Below are positions 43,985-55,477 of a DNA stretch of 64,000 nt, piece by piece (position 1 is the first letter of the stretch; the number at the start of each line of letters is the position of its first letter). Under the pieces are notes generated by a model. The model saw only the letters and a list, made by a program, of their open reading frames with translations, was not told where the DNA came from and did no database searches. The stretch is from Carex sylvatica (taxonomy: Eukaryota > Streptophyta > Magnoliopsida > Poales > Cyperaceae). Location of the stretch: positions 248,001 to 312,000 of the forward strand of contig CAXKVR010000019.1 in assembly GCA_964058845.1 (NCBI GenBank), written 5' to 3'. The translations under genes were made by a program, and so were the position numbers.

Positions 43985-46900
43985 TCACTTTTGAGCGCTC
44001 AGACGTTGAAGATCTACCAACTGGTACAGGTCGCCCCTCCTTTGCTTTACCAGAGGAAGGTGTGTCCTGGTAACCAAATTTGCAAAATTATTTAGTATCT
44101 CCACATAAAAGAAACTATTGTGTATGCTATAACTGGAACTAGTATCTCCACATAAAAGAAAACTAAAGACTTAGACATGATGAGAGAAAAATAGGAAAAC
44201 AATAAGTAAAAACAAAAAAAATTAGGTATCGTATAAATTTATAATGGACGGTAGGTTGGTAGCAATGTATATGAAAGGTCCACAAAAAGGGAAATAAACA
44301 AAAGTGACAAAATATAAGACAAATAGAATTTACCTCCTGAGCTCAAGCACCGAATAGTCAATTTCTGCCACAATAATTGTCTCCTCGTGCTCTGTGGTTG
44401 CAAGCACCTCTCCAAACTAACCAACCAACCAATTGAAATAAAATGTCAAAAGGGAAACAAATTATAAATTAAATTATATTAACTATTGCATATTAATATA
44501 AATTAAATACTGACAGGTCCAACAAGAGTTGAATGGCCCCAAGCAATATAGCCTGCACTAGTATCACGAGCAGGGGAACAAGTTGCTACATATAACTGCA
44601 TTGCAAAATATACAGGTCTTAGATGCTAGTGTTGCTATTTTCTAATTAAATGACACATCAAGTTGAAAAATTTCATGAAAACGAAGAGAATGGTTCTCTA
44701 AAAAAGCTTACGAATTAAGCATCACAAAAAGCGAACCGTCATCAGTTTAAATACAATTTACAACAAGATAAATGCAATGTTTTTTGGCACTGTTCATCTG
44801 CAGTTTCTAAGGTTTATTGGGATGTTAATGAACTGAGTTCATGCATCACATGACCTCATTTGATAGGTCGAGAAGAGTAAATTTGGACATCGTTCAAAAC
44901 GCTGAATCATGAAAACAATGTAATTTCGCTTAGAATTTTGCAAAAAAAAAAAAAAACACGCGCACAAAAAGAAAAATCTATAACATGTATCATTTATCAA
45001 AAAATAAGAGAGAATTCTATCATTTCAGTCAGGAATGCATTTAAAATATGTAGTACAACATGATTAATAAAAGATATACATTGAGTAGGTCACCACGGAG
45101 CAGGAAATCTATTTTCAATTGGTAGCCCTTTTATTCAGTATAGTTCTCTTCAGCTTTTGTAATGAAAATGAGAAGGGTTGGATTACTTCAAATGGTCACT
45201 ACTAGATAGAAAACGGTAATTAACAAGATGCAATAGGAGGGAGAAAAGAGCTGACCTGATTATCAGCTGCCCTGTTTAGATGAAACAAACCAACCATTAG
45301 TAAGGAAATTCAAAAAAGTTGTGCTGAGCTGAAGTTGACGTGTATAAGTTTTGGATATTGTAAACAGTATTAGCTTGTTTAATTAAGCTGGCAGGTACCA
45401 TTCCATCCCCCTATTCTAGGAAAAGAGGAAGAAAGCATCTTCAAGAAACAAAGGTAAAAGAGTTCATGATTAGGTTAATCACCATTTATTGAAGTTCATC
45501 TATTCTAATCGAGAAACTTAAATCCAAGCAACAGATTTTTTTGAATGAATGATACTCAAAATTTAACCCAACCATGAGCAAAACATATCCTTACAGAGTT
45601 TAAAAGAACAAGTGCAGTAAAAAGATGTTACCTGGCTCTTTGCAACAATTCCCAGTGCAAGGGACCTGTTGTCATGTTAAAAGCTCCAGGATAGCATATC
45701 AAATGTGCACCTTCATGCCCAAAATAAACACATCAATAACTTTTATGTCATTTCATCATTTTTCTTAGAATAAAAGACATACTCATAGAACATGATTGGA
45801 CCTATTTAATCATCACGGGTAGTGTCTGACTTTTCCGTGCTTTTATATAAATTCCCATAAAAACCCACCAAAATCTATGGGGTCACATTAAAAGTATTAT
45901 ATTTTGTTGAAGCAAGGACTGTAGGCTTTCTAATATGAGTAATTGTAGCATGATATCTTCATAATATATCCATTAAATATTTTTGACAACCATTGTCAAA
46001 AATTGTCCAAATAAAAAACTATAATCATAGATGTGTCATCCATGATTATAGGACATGATTTTCTGTCATTTCATCATTTTATGTCATTTCCAAAATAAAT
46101 ACATCAATAACTTTTATGTCATTTCATCATTTTTCTTAGAATAAAAGACAAACTCATAGAACATGATTGGACCTATTTAATCATCACTGGTAGTGTCTGA
46201 CTTTTCCAAGCTTTTATATAAATTCCCATAAAAATCCACCATAATCTATGGGGTCACATTAAAGTATTATTTTTTGTTGAAGCAAGGACTGTAGGCTTTC
46301 TAATATGAGTAATTGTAGCATGATATCTTCATATTGTATCCATTTAATATTTTTGACAACCATTGTCAAAAATTGTCCAAATAAAAAATTATAATCATAG
46401 ATGTGTCATCCATCATTTGACAAATGGCCAAATTTGATATACAGCCCCATCTAAATCAGGGAACACATCTACAAGTTTATTCCTTTTATTTGGAGAATTA
46501 TTATCAGCAGGTGACAAAGATATAAATGGATGCACAATGAAATGAATGTATGCTAGATTTACTTCTAATATATTTGAAAGAAATGAGGAAGGAACGGAGA
46601 AAGACTATACCACGTGCAGCGTACAACATTGCAAGCTCTTGAAAACGTATGTCATAGCAAATGCCGATTCCAATTCTCCCTACCTCTGCATGGATAAAAC
46701 ATTAAGATGCCATGAAAGGTTGAACACATAAAGCTGTATATGAAAGACAGAATTTTTTGCAAACAACACCCCACATTTTCTTCTACTGTCAAACAGCATC
46801 CAGGATTCAGTGTATTTGGCCTCCAAAACTATCGCACAGATGTTTAAAGTATTATCAGCCATCAGGTGTTAAATTGTGTGGCTGTTTTAATATGCTCAAA

Positions 46901-48852
46901 ACTGGAGGAAAATATAGAATTTTCCCGTCAACTAAAATTCTAATACAGTTTGATTGACAACTACCGTCTTCAAGCAAAAGTCGCTTTAATCAACATCTTC
47001 CAACCAACTCTTCATTTATCCCAACAAAAGCATCTCTTATGACAAAAAGGTTGCTCAATCTACTTTCAGATTGTGCAATTCTGCTACGAGAGCCCTTTGT
47101 ACTGTTTTGTCTTTGCTATTTTTAAAATAAGAATATGCACATATTATTAATATAACCAGATATTTATAGGACCTTTCTTTTCAAAATAATGCCTTTGATG
47201 CAACATGGCCCGAAAGCAGTTTAAATGCTTGCAAAAACTGGTGCTGGCTCGATTGTTGTTCTCGTCAGTATTCACCATCCGGTGGTAAATACAGTAGGTT
47301 AAAGTCGTCTAAAAGAACTTGATTGTACTGGGTTTCATGGTGAGCTTTTGTTTTATTTACGATTAGGTAAAGGAAATAAGCCGCTACCAAGTTTTTCAAA
47401 CAAAAAAAAGGGTAAAGGAACTAAGCTTGTGTCATCATGTATGTGCAGGGTTGTTTTGAAAGCAAGGAATAAAAGGGCGTACCCAGTGCCGAAAGCTCCC
47501 ACACCTTGTGGGGTCTGGGGAAGGGAATTTCTAGGCAGCCTTCCCCTTGCATTTTTGCAAGGAGGCTGATTCGAACCCAGGACCTTTGAAAGCAAGGAAT
47601 AATTGTGGCTAAATAACCACTGTTTGTTAGGTAATTTCTTGGAAGCTTTATTTATTCATGAACCGAAGGCAAAGGTCAAAAATACTGAGAGCATCAAACC
47701 TCTCAAACCAGCTTTTTAATTTTAAAGCCATACAGGGGAGCACTATAGCTATCAGCTCAATCTGACCTAAACGCATTGCCCCTGATGTGATCTCCTAGGA
47801 GTGCATTCTTGTTTTCAGATTACTTTGTTCTGATTTTAGCAAAATTCAAATTGGACTGGAATTCAATTGTAGCTTGATAGTAAAAAATGACAAAAGAAAA
47901 CCTGTATCAACAACAGTTGGAACTTGACCGGCAGTCAGAGTCTTTGATTCCACGAAGGTTATCTTCCCGGGTATATCTATATCAAATAGATGTATCTATG
48001 CACACAAATACATCACATCACGAGAGGTTATTTGGTAATTTGATGAGGAAACAAGCCTTAAAATTGAATGAAATTTGATAACCTTTCGGTGTTTGCCCAT
48101 GAGGTGGCCATCAGTGCCGAACACGCAACAGGTGTTGTACAAGTGGTCCCCACATCGCTCTGGAATGGACCCACCAACAATTGTTATTTTTAGCTGTCGA
48201 GCTGCCTCTGACAGCATAGAAAATGATGGAGCCGCATCACCTCCTGCTTCTATATCCTCAGCATACACCGGGAAACTGTCGGACAGATACGGGCTATTCC
48301 ATATCTCCTACAATTGGGAATAGTAGTAATTGGTAGGCAATTATGAATTCCACTTACCGGTGAGTTTTAGTTACGTGCAACTCGACTTACCGGTAAAACA
48401 ACAAGCTGAGCTCCTTTTCCAGCTGCTTCCTCGATTGCTTTACGGGCGTGTTGGATGTTTCTCTCCTTGTCAGTCGTCACTGACAGCTGGCACAGTGCAA
48501 TCTTAAACTGGAAATTATTTGGAAGAGCAATAATTAGGGAGATCATGAGCAGCAATTCCAAATTAGTATGAGAACTATAAGGTACCTTGGTAACTGGAGG
48601 GGTCGGTAACTCTACCGCAGGAGGGACCCTAGCATCCTCCGGTTTGTGTGCTGACGCCATGGTGGTGAGTCTGAAGCGGTGAATCGGTGATCTTACCAGG
48701 TAGGGGTTTGGAGTCGTTGGGGTTTTTCTTAGGAGAGGAAGGAAACGAATTGAGGCGGGTCGAAGTAGAGAGAGAGCAACTCTCATCTCATTGTGAGAGC
48801 GATTGTGAAGGAGAGATTGAGGATTTGGTGGAGGTGACGCGTAGCATAACAT
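43985..48852 (-). CDS. NLP3: Omega-amidase, chloroplastic (nitrilase-like, Nit2 type)
   Basis: Ten exons with GT-AG junctions: 48586-48852, 48391-48507, 48083-48307, 47902-47995, 46611-46685, 45632-45710, 45256-45271, 44515-44595, 44334-44416, 43985-44066. They join in frame to 372 residues, close to the Arabidopsis omega-amidase length. The enzyme hydrolyses alpha-ketoglutaramate and alpha-ketosuccinamate, products of glutamine and asparagine transaminases, to keto acids and ammonia. The nitrilase-superfamily triad is present: Glu129 (start of exon 3, EIWNSPY), Lys203 (KHRK, end of exon 3) and Cys244 (GIGICYD, exon 5). Other family motifs are [25 protein letters not shown] and GHSTLVGP. About 64 residues precede the conserved core Met and look like a transit peptide. 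The first in-frame ATG is at 48850-48852; downstream Met23 and Met65 are alternatives. Exon 7 is only 16 nt. Introns carry an Au SINE and a tandem duplication. Intact. Confidence 0.92.
45256..45271 (-). other. NLP3: 16-nt micro-exon (exon 7) of the omega-amidase gene
   Basis: Bounded by CAG before and GTCAGC after, it supplies the end of an Arg codon plus Ala-Ala-Asp-Asn-Gln. This fits the family sequence between QRAR and (L/V)YVAT. Without it the reading frame would break. Confidence 0.85.
45718..46415. repeat. Tandem direct duplication in an omega-amidase intron
   Basis: Two copies of about 330 bp with an offset of 371 bp (45721 versus 46092) share CATCAATAACTTTTATGTC, GATTGGACCTATTTAATC, GAAGCAAGGACTGTAGGC and CAACCATTGTCAAAAATTG with few differences. 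The duplication lies between exons 5 and 6 and lengthens that intron to about 900 bp. The few differences indicate a recent event. Confidence 0.85.
47473..47584 (-). mobile_element. 5'-truncated Au SINE in omega-amidase intron 4
   Basis: On the - strand it reads from a box B (GGGTTCGAATC) through AGCCTCCTTGCAAAAATGC, GGGGAAGGCTGC, CTTCCCCAGACCCC and CACTGGGTACGCCC to a short T run, the consensus order of the plant Au SINE. The 5' tRNA-like part with box A is missing. It is flanked by an 18-bp direct repeat TTTGAAAGCAAGGAATAA (47455-47472 and 47585-47602), so the truncation happened at insertion. Confidence 0.88.
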
Positions 48853-48944
48853 CACCGCCGGTGATTAATTTTGATTGCTTGTGTAGACAGTAGAGGCAAG
48901 TCCCTCTCACTCGAACAGAATTACAGAGGCAAACCATTCATCCC

Positions 48945-49152
48945 GAATGCGTATCCTCTGCATTAACTCAAAAAGGAATGAATTTCAACTATCTGATTTT
49001 AAACGGACGGAGTCAATTCAGTACCTTATGATACGGGTGGCTCTTTACTATTAGTGTGGATCTAAAATGAACGAATTTTAAAACAAATCGGATGGTTAGA
49101 ATTTATTAACTCAAAAGATTCTCTTTTGAGTTAATGCAGAGGATACGAATTC
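48945..49152. mobile_element. GAATTCGTATCCTCTGC-family MULE MITE, copy D, in the omega-amidase promoter
   Basis: Ends GAATGCGTATCCTCTGCATT and the complement of GAATTCGTATCCTCTGCATT. Flanks ATTCATCCC (48936-48944) and ATTCATTCC (49153-49161) match at 8 of 9. Inner TTAACTCAAAAG / CTTTTGAGTTAA arms are present. It begins 93 bp upstream of the omega-amidase ATG. Confidence 0.85.
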
Positions 49153-49479
49153 ATTCATTCCCGCAAAAATTAATGAGTTAACTATTACATCATATTTTAT
49201 TTGGAGTAAAATTATGATAGTTTTAAGTAGTGTTGTAAATATCGGTATGCGTTTGTCAGATTAACAGAATATCGTAAAGTGATTAATCTGAAATTATTAA
49301 AAATAATTGGCTATAATTGAGAATAATCGTTCAATTAGTCATAAAAAATTATAATAATTTAATTGTCGCCAACAACTAATCGACCGATTAATCAGCTTAA
49401 ACGGTTGTTTTTTACAACACTGGTTTTAAGATCATCAAATGAACTTAATTTTAAAATATATTGAACTTAATATAAAGTT

Positions 49480-49874
49480 GAGTAGGGTTAAAATGCATTA
49501 TTGGTTTTGTGTTCCAATCATACCCCACGTCTCTATCTCTGTTTACAAACTTCAAACAGTCGATCCGAACAGCTCAACATGATATACATATTAAAATGTG
49601 CTTAGAGACCAAATTTTATATTTTTTAAATTTTTTTACTATTTTTTTAGATAGGTACAAAATCACTGTTTTTGGATGGTCCAGATGCAGTGATTTTGTAA
49701 CTATCTAAAAAAATAGTAAAAAAATTCCAAAAAACATAAAATTTGGTCTCTAAGCACATTTTAATATGTATATCATGTTGAGCGGTTCAGATCGACTGTT
49801 TGAATTTTGTAAACAGAGATAGAGACGTGGAGTATAGTTGGGGCAAAAATCAATGGTGCATTTTAACCCTACTC
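49480..49874. mobile_element. 395-bp foldback MULE MITE (AAATTTTATAT core family), copy 2
   Basis: Perfect termini GAGTAGGGTTAAAATGC on both sides and a perfect 9-bp duplication TATAAAGTT (49471-49479 and 49875-49883). The arms pair almost throughout (GTCTCTATCTCTGTTTACAA / TGTAAACAGAGATAGAGAC, ATTAAAATGTGCTTAGAGAC, AGATAG near the loop), leaving a loop of about 30 bp. Confidence 0.92.
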
Positions 49875-49883
49875 TATAAAGTT

Positions 49884-50596
49884 ATAAGTTAAAACTGATT
49901 TAAAAGTTATAAGTTAAAACTGATTTACTTAATAAGAAATGTGTTCATATATAAAAATTATAAATTTTTGAATAATTTCATATAAATTTAAGCAACTAAA
50001 AAAATGATAAAAAAAATTAAAGCATTGAAATTAATTTGTAATTTTTTTAATGTTTGACTTTGTACTAAATTAATTCAAAAATTTACAAAATTCGTATTCA
50101 CTGTAAATATGTGACATATATTCAACCCATTAATTAAATTTAAAATTCACTTTATTATGTTGAGATTGATTTTTACTGGTTAAAAATATATATTGGACAT
50201 GTCAACACCTTTATGTATTTCAAAATCAACACGGCCGTGTTATGCTTGGGAAAATTGGGCCTGGAGTCCGTAACCAAAAGAAAATTTAAAATGATTGGGC
50301 CGGGCCAGATGCAGTTTTGTTTTTTCTTTACAATCAAACTATAAATATCTTAGCCTCCCAGCGAGCTATGTTCCAAAATATCTGACATGTGTTGCTCTTT
50401 TTGAAATTAAAAGAAAATGAAAGAAACGACATAAAAAAGATACAAAAGGTTGCTATTGTAGCCTCCTCAACAATAAACAAATTTAAGACAATTGCTCCCT
50501 AATTCCCACTACAAACTTGTTAGACAATCAGATGCATCATGAGACCGATGAAATGAAAATGACATACATCAATGCATATTATATGCATCCTTTACT
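49884..50596. other. AT-rich intergenic DNA
   Basis: Nothing recognised other than short local repeats (AAAGTTATAAGTTAAAACTG twice at 49880-49925). Confidence 0.4.
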
Positions 50597-50605
50597 TGTC
50601 AGAAC

Positions 50606-51309
50606 GGGTGCTGATATTCACACCACAGAAAATATTATTAACACAACAAACTTTAATTATTATATTTAAATAAAAAGACAATTATATCCCTCAATTTGTT
50701 TCTCAATCAAGAACTCATCTTTTTTTTTTAATTAACAAGTTTTTTAAAATATAAATTTCTAAATTTGTTATCCTTCATTCATATTATCTTCTAATTGTAT
50801 ACTATACGATGGAAAGAAGAAAAAAAAAATTAGCATGTTGCCCAATCAAATTTTGAAATAATATACCCCAATTGCCACTTAGATTTCTTTTTTCTTTTAA
50901 TATAGATGTAATTGCTTCCTACTTTTAATTATGATACTCAATTAATTGAAAATAATGTTGACAGTAATTTTTGTTAATTTTATCTTTAAATTTGATCATT
51001 TCAATTATTAAAATCTACAATTTATTATCTGTTAATTTAAGTATAAGTTTTCTTTTTGTTGATTGGTAAATTGATTTTTCAGTTCATTAATTATGAGTTT
51101 TAAATTTTAATTATTGTCTTTGGTTCTTTAGGAAAGAAATGCATCTAGAGAAAAATATTTTGATTTTGAAATAAAATGAATCATAATCATTAAAATAAAA
51201 AAAGTGTTGATTGCATAATCAAATAAGGCAAGCTATAGCAACAATAAAAGAGGGACAAAGTTGTCTATACACATAAAATTTTGAAATTGTTGTGTTAAAA
51301 TCAGTACCC
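50606..51309. mobile_element. 704-bp non-autonomous element (GGGTGCTGATATT ends)
   Basis: Ends GGGTGCTGATATTCACACCAC and the complement of GGGTACTGATTTTAACACAAC. Flanks TGTCAGAAC and TGTCAAAGT agree only at 6 of 9. A related stretch runs at about 61380-62616, sharing a GACAATTxTATCCCT region and an AATATCAGCACC right end. Confidence 0.5.
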
Positions 51310-51334
51310 TGTCAAAGTCAGAACTCAAAACCAG

Positions 51335-51538
51335 GAGTCCACATCGTCTGCATTAACTCAAAAGAGAATCTTTTGAGTTAATGTATTTGAACCGTCTGAT
51401 TGTTAATGAAGTTTATCCGAATACGGCTTATAATGTAGAGGGTCTTCAATATTAGTGCGAATTTAATATACACAAATAACAGTTCATAAACATTAACTCA
51501 AAAGATTCCTTTTGAGTTAATGCAGAGGATACGAGCTC
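51335..51538. mobile_element. GAATTCGTATCCTCTGC-family MULE MITE, copy E
   Basis: Ends GAGTCCACATCGTCTGCATT and the complement of GAGCTCGTATCCTCTGCATT. Inner arms TTAACTCAAAAGAGAATC and AAAGATTCCTTTTGAGTTAA. Flanks CAAAACCAG and CAGAACCGG match at 7 of 9. Confidence 0.78.
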
Positions 51539-51749
51539 CAGAACCGGTGGAGTCAAGTTAAGCACTATAAATATATACATTATATATTAATAGATAAATT
51601 TTCCTTTTCTTCATTGGTCGCACACTTGTATCTCCTTGCATAAACAATTTTATTGTTGATGTCAACGATCTGTAAATCAATTTCATAAGCATATAGTTTA
51701 TGAATTATTTTCCTTTAAAACTCGGTAAAAGTTTTTGATCCAGGATTCC

Positions 51750-53847
51750 TCTCTAGTAGTGATGACAGCTGAGAAATAGCATGGATATTTCTTAGACATT
51801 TTTAATCAACTAAATAAATTTAAGGGAAATTCTAGATAGAATTCACAATTAAGTCACACGGTTCATTGCTTTGATGATAAAAGTAGATTAAAAATCAGAG
51901 TCTGTATTCTCCCCGGTACCATATAAGTTGCAAATAAATATGGCACGATTTCAGACGAAACATCACTGATGAGAAATAGAATGGATACTTAGACATTTTT
52001 AATCAACTAAATAAATTCAAGAAAAATGTCAGATAGAATTCGCAATTAAGCCACACGGTTCATTGCCTTGATGATAAAAGTAGATTAAAAACTAGAGTCT
52101 GTATCCTCCCCGGTATCATATAAGTTGCAAATAAATGTGGCACGATTCCAGATGAAACATCACTGATGAGAAATGGGATGGATACTTAGACATTTTTAAT
52201 CAACTAAATAAATTCAAGAAAAATTTCAGGTAGAATTCACAATTAAGTTACACGGTTCATTGCCTTGATGATAAAAGTAGATTAAAAATTAGAGTCTGTA
52301 TCCTCCCTGGTATCATATAAGTTGCAAATAAATGTGGCACGATTATAGACGAAACATCACTGATGAGAAATGGGATGGATACTTCTTAGACATTTTTAAT
52401 CAACTAAATAAATTCAAGAGAAATTCCAGGTAGAACTCGCAATTAAGTCACACGATTCAATGCCTCGATGATAAAAGTAGATTAAAAATCAGAGTTTGTA
52501 TCCTCTCCGATACCATATAAGTTGCAAATAAATGTGGCACGATTCCAGACAAAACATCACTGATGAGAAATGGGATGGATACTTCTTAGACATTTTTAAT
52601 CAACTAAATAAATTCAAGAGAAATTACAGGTAGAATTCACAATTAAGTCACACGGTTCATTGCCTCAATAATAAAAGTAGATTAAAAACCAAAGTCTGTG
52701 TCCTCCCCGGTACCATATAAGTTACAAATAAATGTGGCACGATTCCAGACGAAACATCACTTATGAGAAATGGGATGGATACTTCTTAGACATTTTTAAT
52801 CAACTAAATAAATTCAAGAGAAATTTTAGGTAGAATTTGCAATTAAGTCACACGGTTCATTGCCTCGATGATAAAAGTAGATTAAAAACCAGAGTCTGTG
52901 TCCTCCCCGGTACCATATAAGTTGCAAATAAATGTGGCACGATTCCAGACGAAACATCACTTATGAGAAATGGGATGGATACTTCTTAGACATTTTTAAT
53001 CAACTAAATAAATTCAAGAGAAATTACAGGTAGAATTTGCAATTAAGTCACACGGTTCATTGCCTCGATGATAAAAGTAGATTAAAAACCAGAGTCTGTG
53101 TCCTCCCCGGTACCATATAAGTTGCAAATAAATGTGGCACGATTTCAGACGAAACATCACTGATGAGAAATGGGATGGATACTTTTTAGACATTTTTAAT
53201 CAACTAAATAAATTCAAGAGAAATTTCAGGTAGAATTCGCAATTAAGTCACACCGTTCATTGCCTCAATGATAAAAGTAGATTAAAAACCAGAGTCTGTA
53301 TCCTCCCCAGTACCATATAAGTTGCAAATAAATGTGGCACGATTCCAGGCGAAACATCACTGATGAGAAATGGGATGGATAATTCTTAGACATATTTAAT
53401 CAACTAAATAAATTCAAGAGAAATTTCAGGTAGAATTTGCAATTAAGTCACACGGTTCATTGCCTCGATGATAAAAGTTGATTAAAAACCAGAGTCTGTA
53501 TCCTCCCTGGTACCATATAAGTTGCAAATAAATGTGACACGATTCCAGATGAAACATCACTGATGAGTAATGGGATGGATACTTCTTAGACATTTTTAAT
53601 CAACTAAATAAATTCAAGGGAAATTTCAGGCAGAATTCGCAATTAAGTCACACGGTTCATTGCCCCTCGATGGTAAAAGTAGGTTAAAAATCAGAGTCTG
53701 TATCCTCCTCGGTACTGTATAAGTTGCAAATAAACATGGCACGATTCCATACGAGACATCACTGATGAAAAATGGCATGGATACTTTAGATATTTTAATT
53801 AACTAAATAAATTCAAGGGAAATATCATGCAGAATTCGCAATTAAGT
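51750..53847. repeat. Tandem array of about ten 200-bp units
   Basis: Unit landmarks are TGATGAGAAATGGGATGG, AATCAACTAAATAAATTCAA, GTCACACGGTTCATTGCC, GATAAAAGTAGATTAAAAA and ACCATATAAGTTGCAAATAA. TGATGAG-type starts fall at about 51762, 51967, 52164, 52361, 52561, 52761, 52961, 53161, 53361, 53561 and 53763. The period is therefore 197-205 at the edges and exactly 200 in the centre. Central units are most alike, edge units most diverged. No reading frame spans the units. The right end is cut by a T run at 53848. Confidence 0.92.
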
Positions 53848-54164
53848 TTTTTTTTTTTTAAATGGCAAGAGTCCATTTCATTTATATAAATTTGACTAAC
53901 AAATGGATGCTTCCATTCTTCGTGATAAATTGAGATAATCTGAAACTGAAAAGGACAGTATCATTTTATATTAGTAAAGATTACTGTGTTATATACATAC
54001 GTGGCTCCAATACAATGCCATGAAATTGCCAAGTTACTAATGCAAAAAAAATTTATAGCAATAACATAAAAGGTCACCTACCACATCCAAAAAAAAACAA
54101 TATAATTTAGTATTTACCCATTCAACGTGCGTAATGGTAAATTCCTCCAGAACTTGCCTCTGGT
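53848..54164 (-). other. T-run junction ending the array, possibly a LINE 3' end
   Basis: A T13 run at 53848 is followed by AAATGGCAAGAGTCCATTTC. On the - strand this reads as a transcript end followed by poly(A), which would fit a LINE or retroposon insertion into the array. No matching target duplication was found. Confidence 0.35.
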
Positions 54165-54611
54165 TAGGGTGGTGTTCAAACGGTTCGGTTTTTTCGGTTT
54201 TTAAATGAATCGAAATATTTTGTTTAAATGGAATGGTTTTTCGGTTTAGATGAATTAGTTCGATTGAAATTTTGAATAATTTTGGTTTAAATGGATCAGT
54301 TCGGTTTAGACTTCTCAAAATCGACTAAATCAAACCGATCGGTTTATATTGGTTGAACTCTAATTTTATTAAACCAAACCAGATCAAACCAAATTGAACT
54401 TTAATTATTGTGTGACAATGTATTTTTTTTTGTTAATAATAGATTTACTTTGGTTTGAACCGAACAAACAAAAAAATTACTTCAGTTTGTTCAATTCGAT
54501 TCTTTATCGATTGATAGATTTAATCAGTTCAGTTCTAAATTTGAAAACAAAAAAAAAATTTAATCATTTTACTTCAGTTTGAACCGAACTGACTGTTGAA
54601 ACACCACCCTA
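54165..54611. mobile_element. 447-bp hAT-like non-autonomous element
   Basis: Ends TAGGGTGGTGTTCAAACGG and the complement of TAGGGTGGTGTTTCAACAG. The interior is rich in CGGTTTxxx and GAACCGAAC phrases typical of hAT subterminal repeats. The adjoining octamers (CCTCTGGT and CCTGACCT) agree only partly. Confidence 0.65.
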
Positions 54612-55062
54612 CCTGACCTTTTAAAAACGCTTGTGGCTTGTGACAGTTGTGAGCAACTCCTGCGAAATTCTTTTGAGGAAAGTGCATGTTGATACTTGTT
54701 TTGCAAAATTCCACTTTTTTTTTTTTTTTTTCTGAGAAGAGGCTCAGGCGGATTTTATTTTCATCATCCACATTTTGTTTTTGTAAAATTTGCATTTTTA
54801 AAATGGATGAGAAATATGTTTCCAATCGTTAAATATTGCTGTTACAATCCAGACAAAAAAAATGCATTAATTAAGAACCAGCCAAAGGTATCTTAATATT
54901 TTTCCAACCCCCAATAAGAGACATGTCTTAAAAGTTTGCATTTTTTAAGTAATGATCGTGGGCCAGTGAAATGCCACATGTTCGTGCTTATCTTATATGA
55001 ACAATATAAAAACATTTTAATCCCGTCAAGATCTAAAGACATATAAAACTCAATATAATAAG

Positions 55063-55089
55063 CTATATATATATATATATATATATATG
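55063..55089. repeat. (AT)n microsatellite
   Basis: An uninterrupted AT dinucleotide run adjoining the left end of the foldback MITE at 55090. Confidence 0.8.
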
Positions 55090-55468
55090 GAGTAAGCTAC
55101 GGTGCTATAGGTTGTATAGAGAGTTACAGTGTTACTGTTTAATATTCGAGTTTTTAAAATTCTAATGGTTGATCCGAATCGTTCATTTTGTTCTCCATAT
55201 TAATATGTGTTTGGAGACCAAATTTTATATTTTTTGAATTTTTTTTACTATTTTTGTAAATAAGTAGAAAATCAAATATCTAAATGGTGCATAATTTTTT
55301 AGATCAAGTGATTTTCTACCTATCTAAAAAAATAGTAAATTTTTTTCAAAAAATGTAAAATTTGGTCTCCAAACACATATTAATATGGAGAACAAGATGA
55401 ACGGTTCGGATCGACCGTTAGAATTTTGAAAACTCGAATATTAAATCGTAGCACTGTAGCCTTACTAC
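55090..55468. mobile_element. 379-bp foldback MULE MITE (AAATTTTATAT core family), copy 3
   Basis: Ends GAGTAAGCTACGGTGCTA and the complement of GTAGTAAGGCTACAGTGCTA. Inner arms TTAATATGTGTTTGGAGACC and GGTCTCCAAACACATATTAA are perfect complements. It is inserted in an AT microsatellite, so the flanking ATATATATG / ATATATATA is uninformative. Confidence 0.82.
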
Positions 55469-55477
55469 ATATATATA

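Noticed and set aside
48853..48855. Omega-amidase start one codon upstream of the ATG
   Set aside because: The codon is GTG. The first ATG is at 48850-48852, and plant nuclear genes rarely start at GTG.
51750..53847. CRISPR-like repeat array
   Set aside because: Units are 200 bp, directly abutting, with no repeat-spacer structure, in a plant nuclear sequence.
53848..53862. T run as proof of a LINE insertion
   Set aside because: No target duplication or coding remnant found, so it is listed only as a junction.
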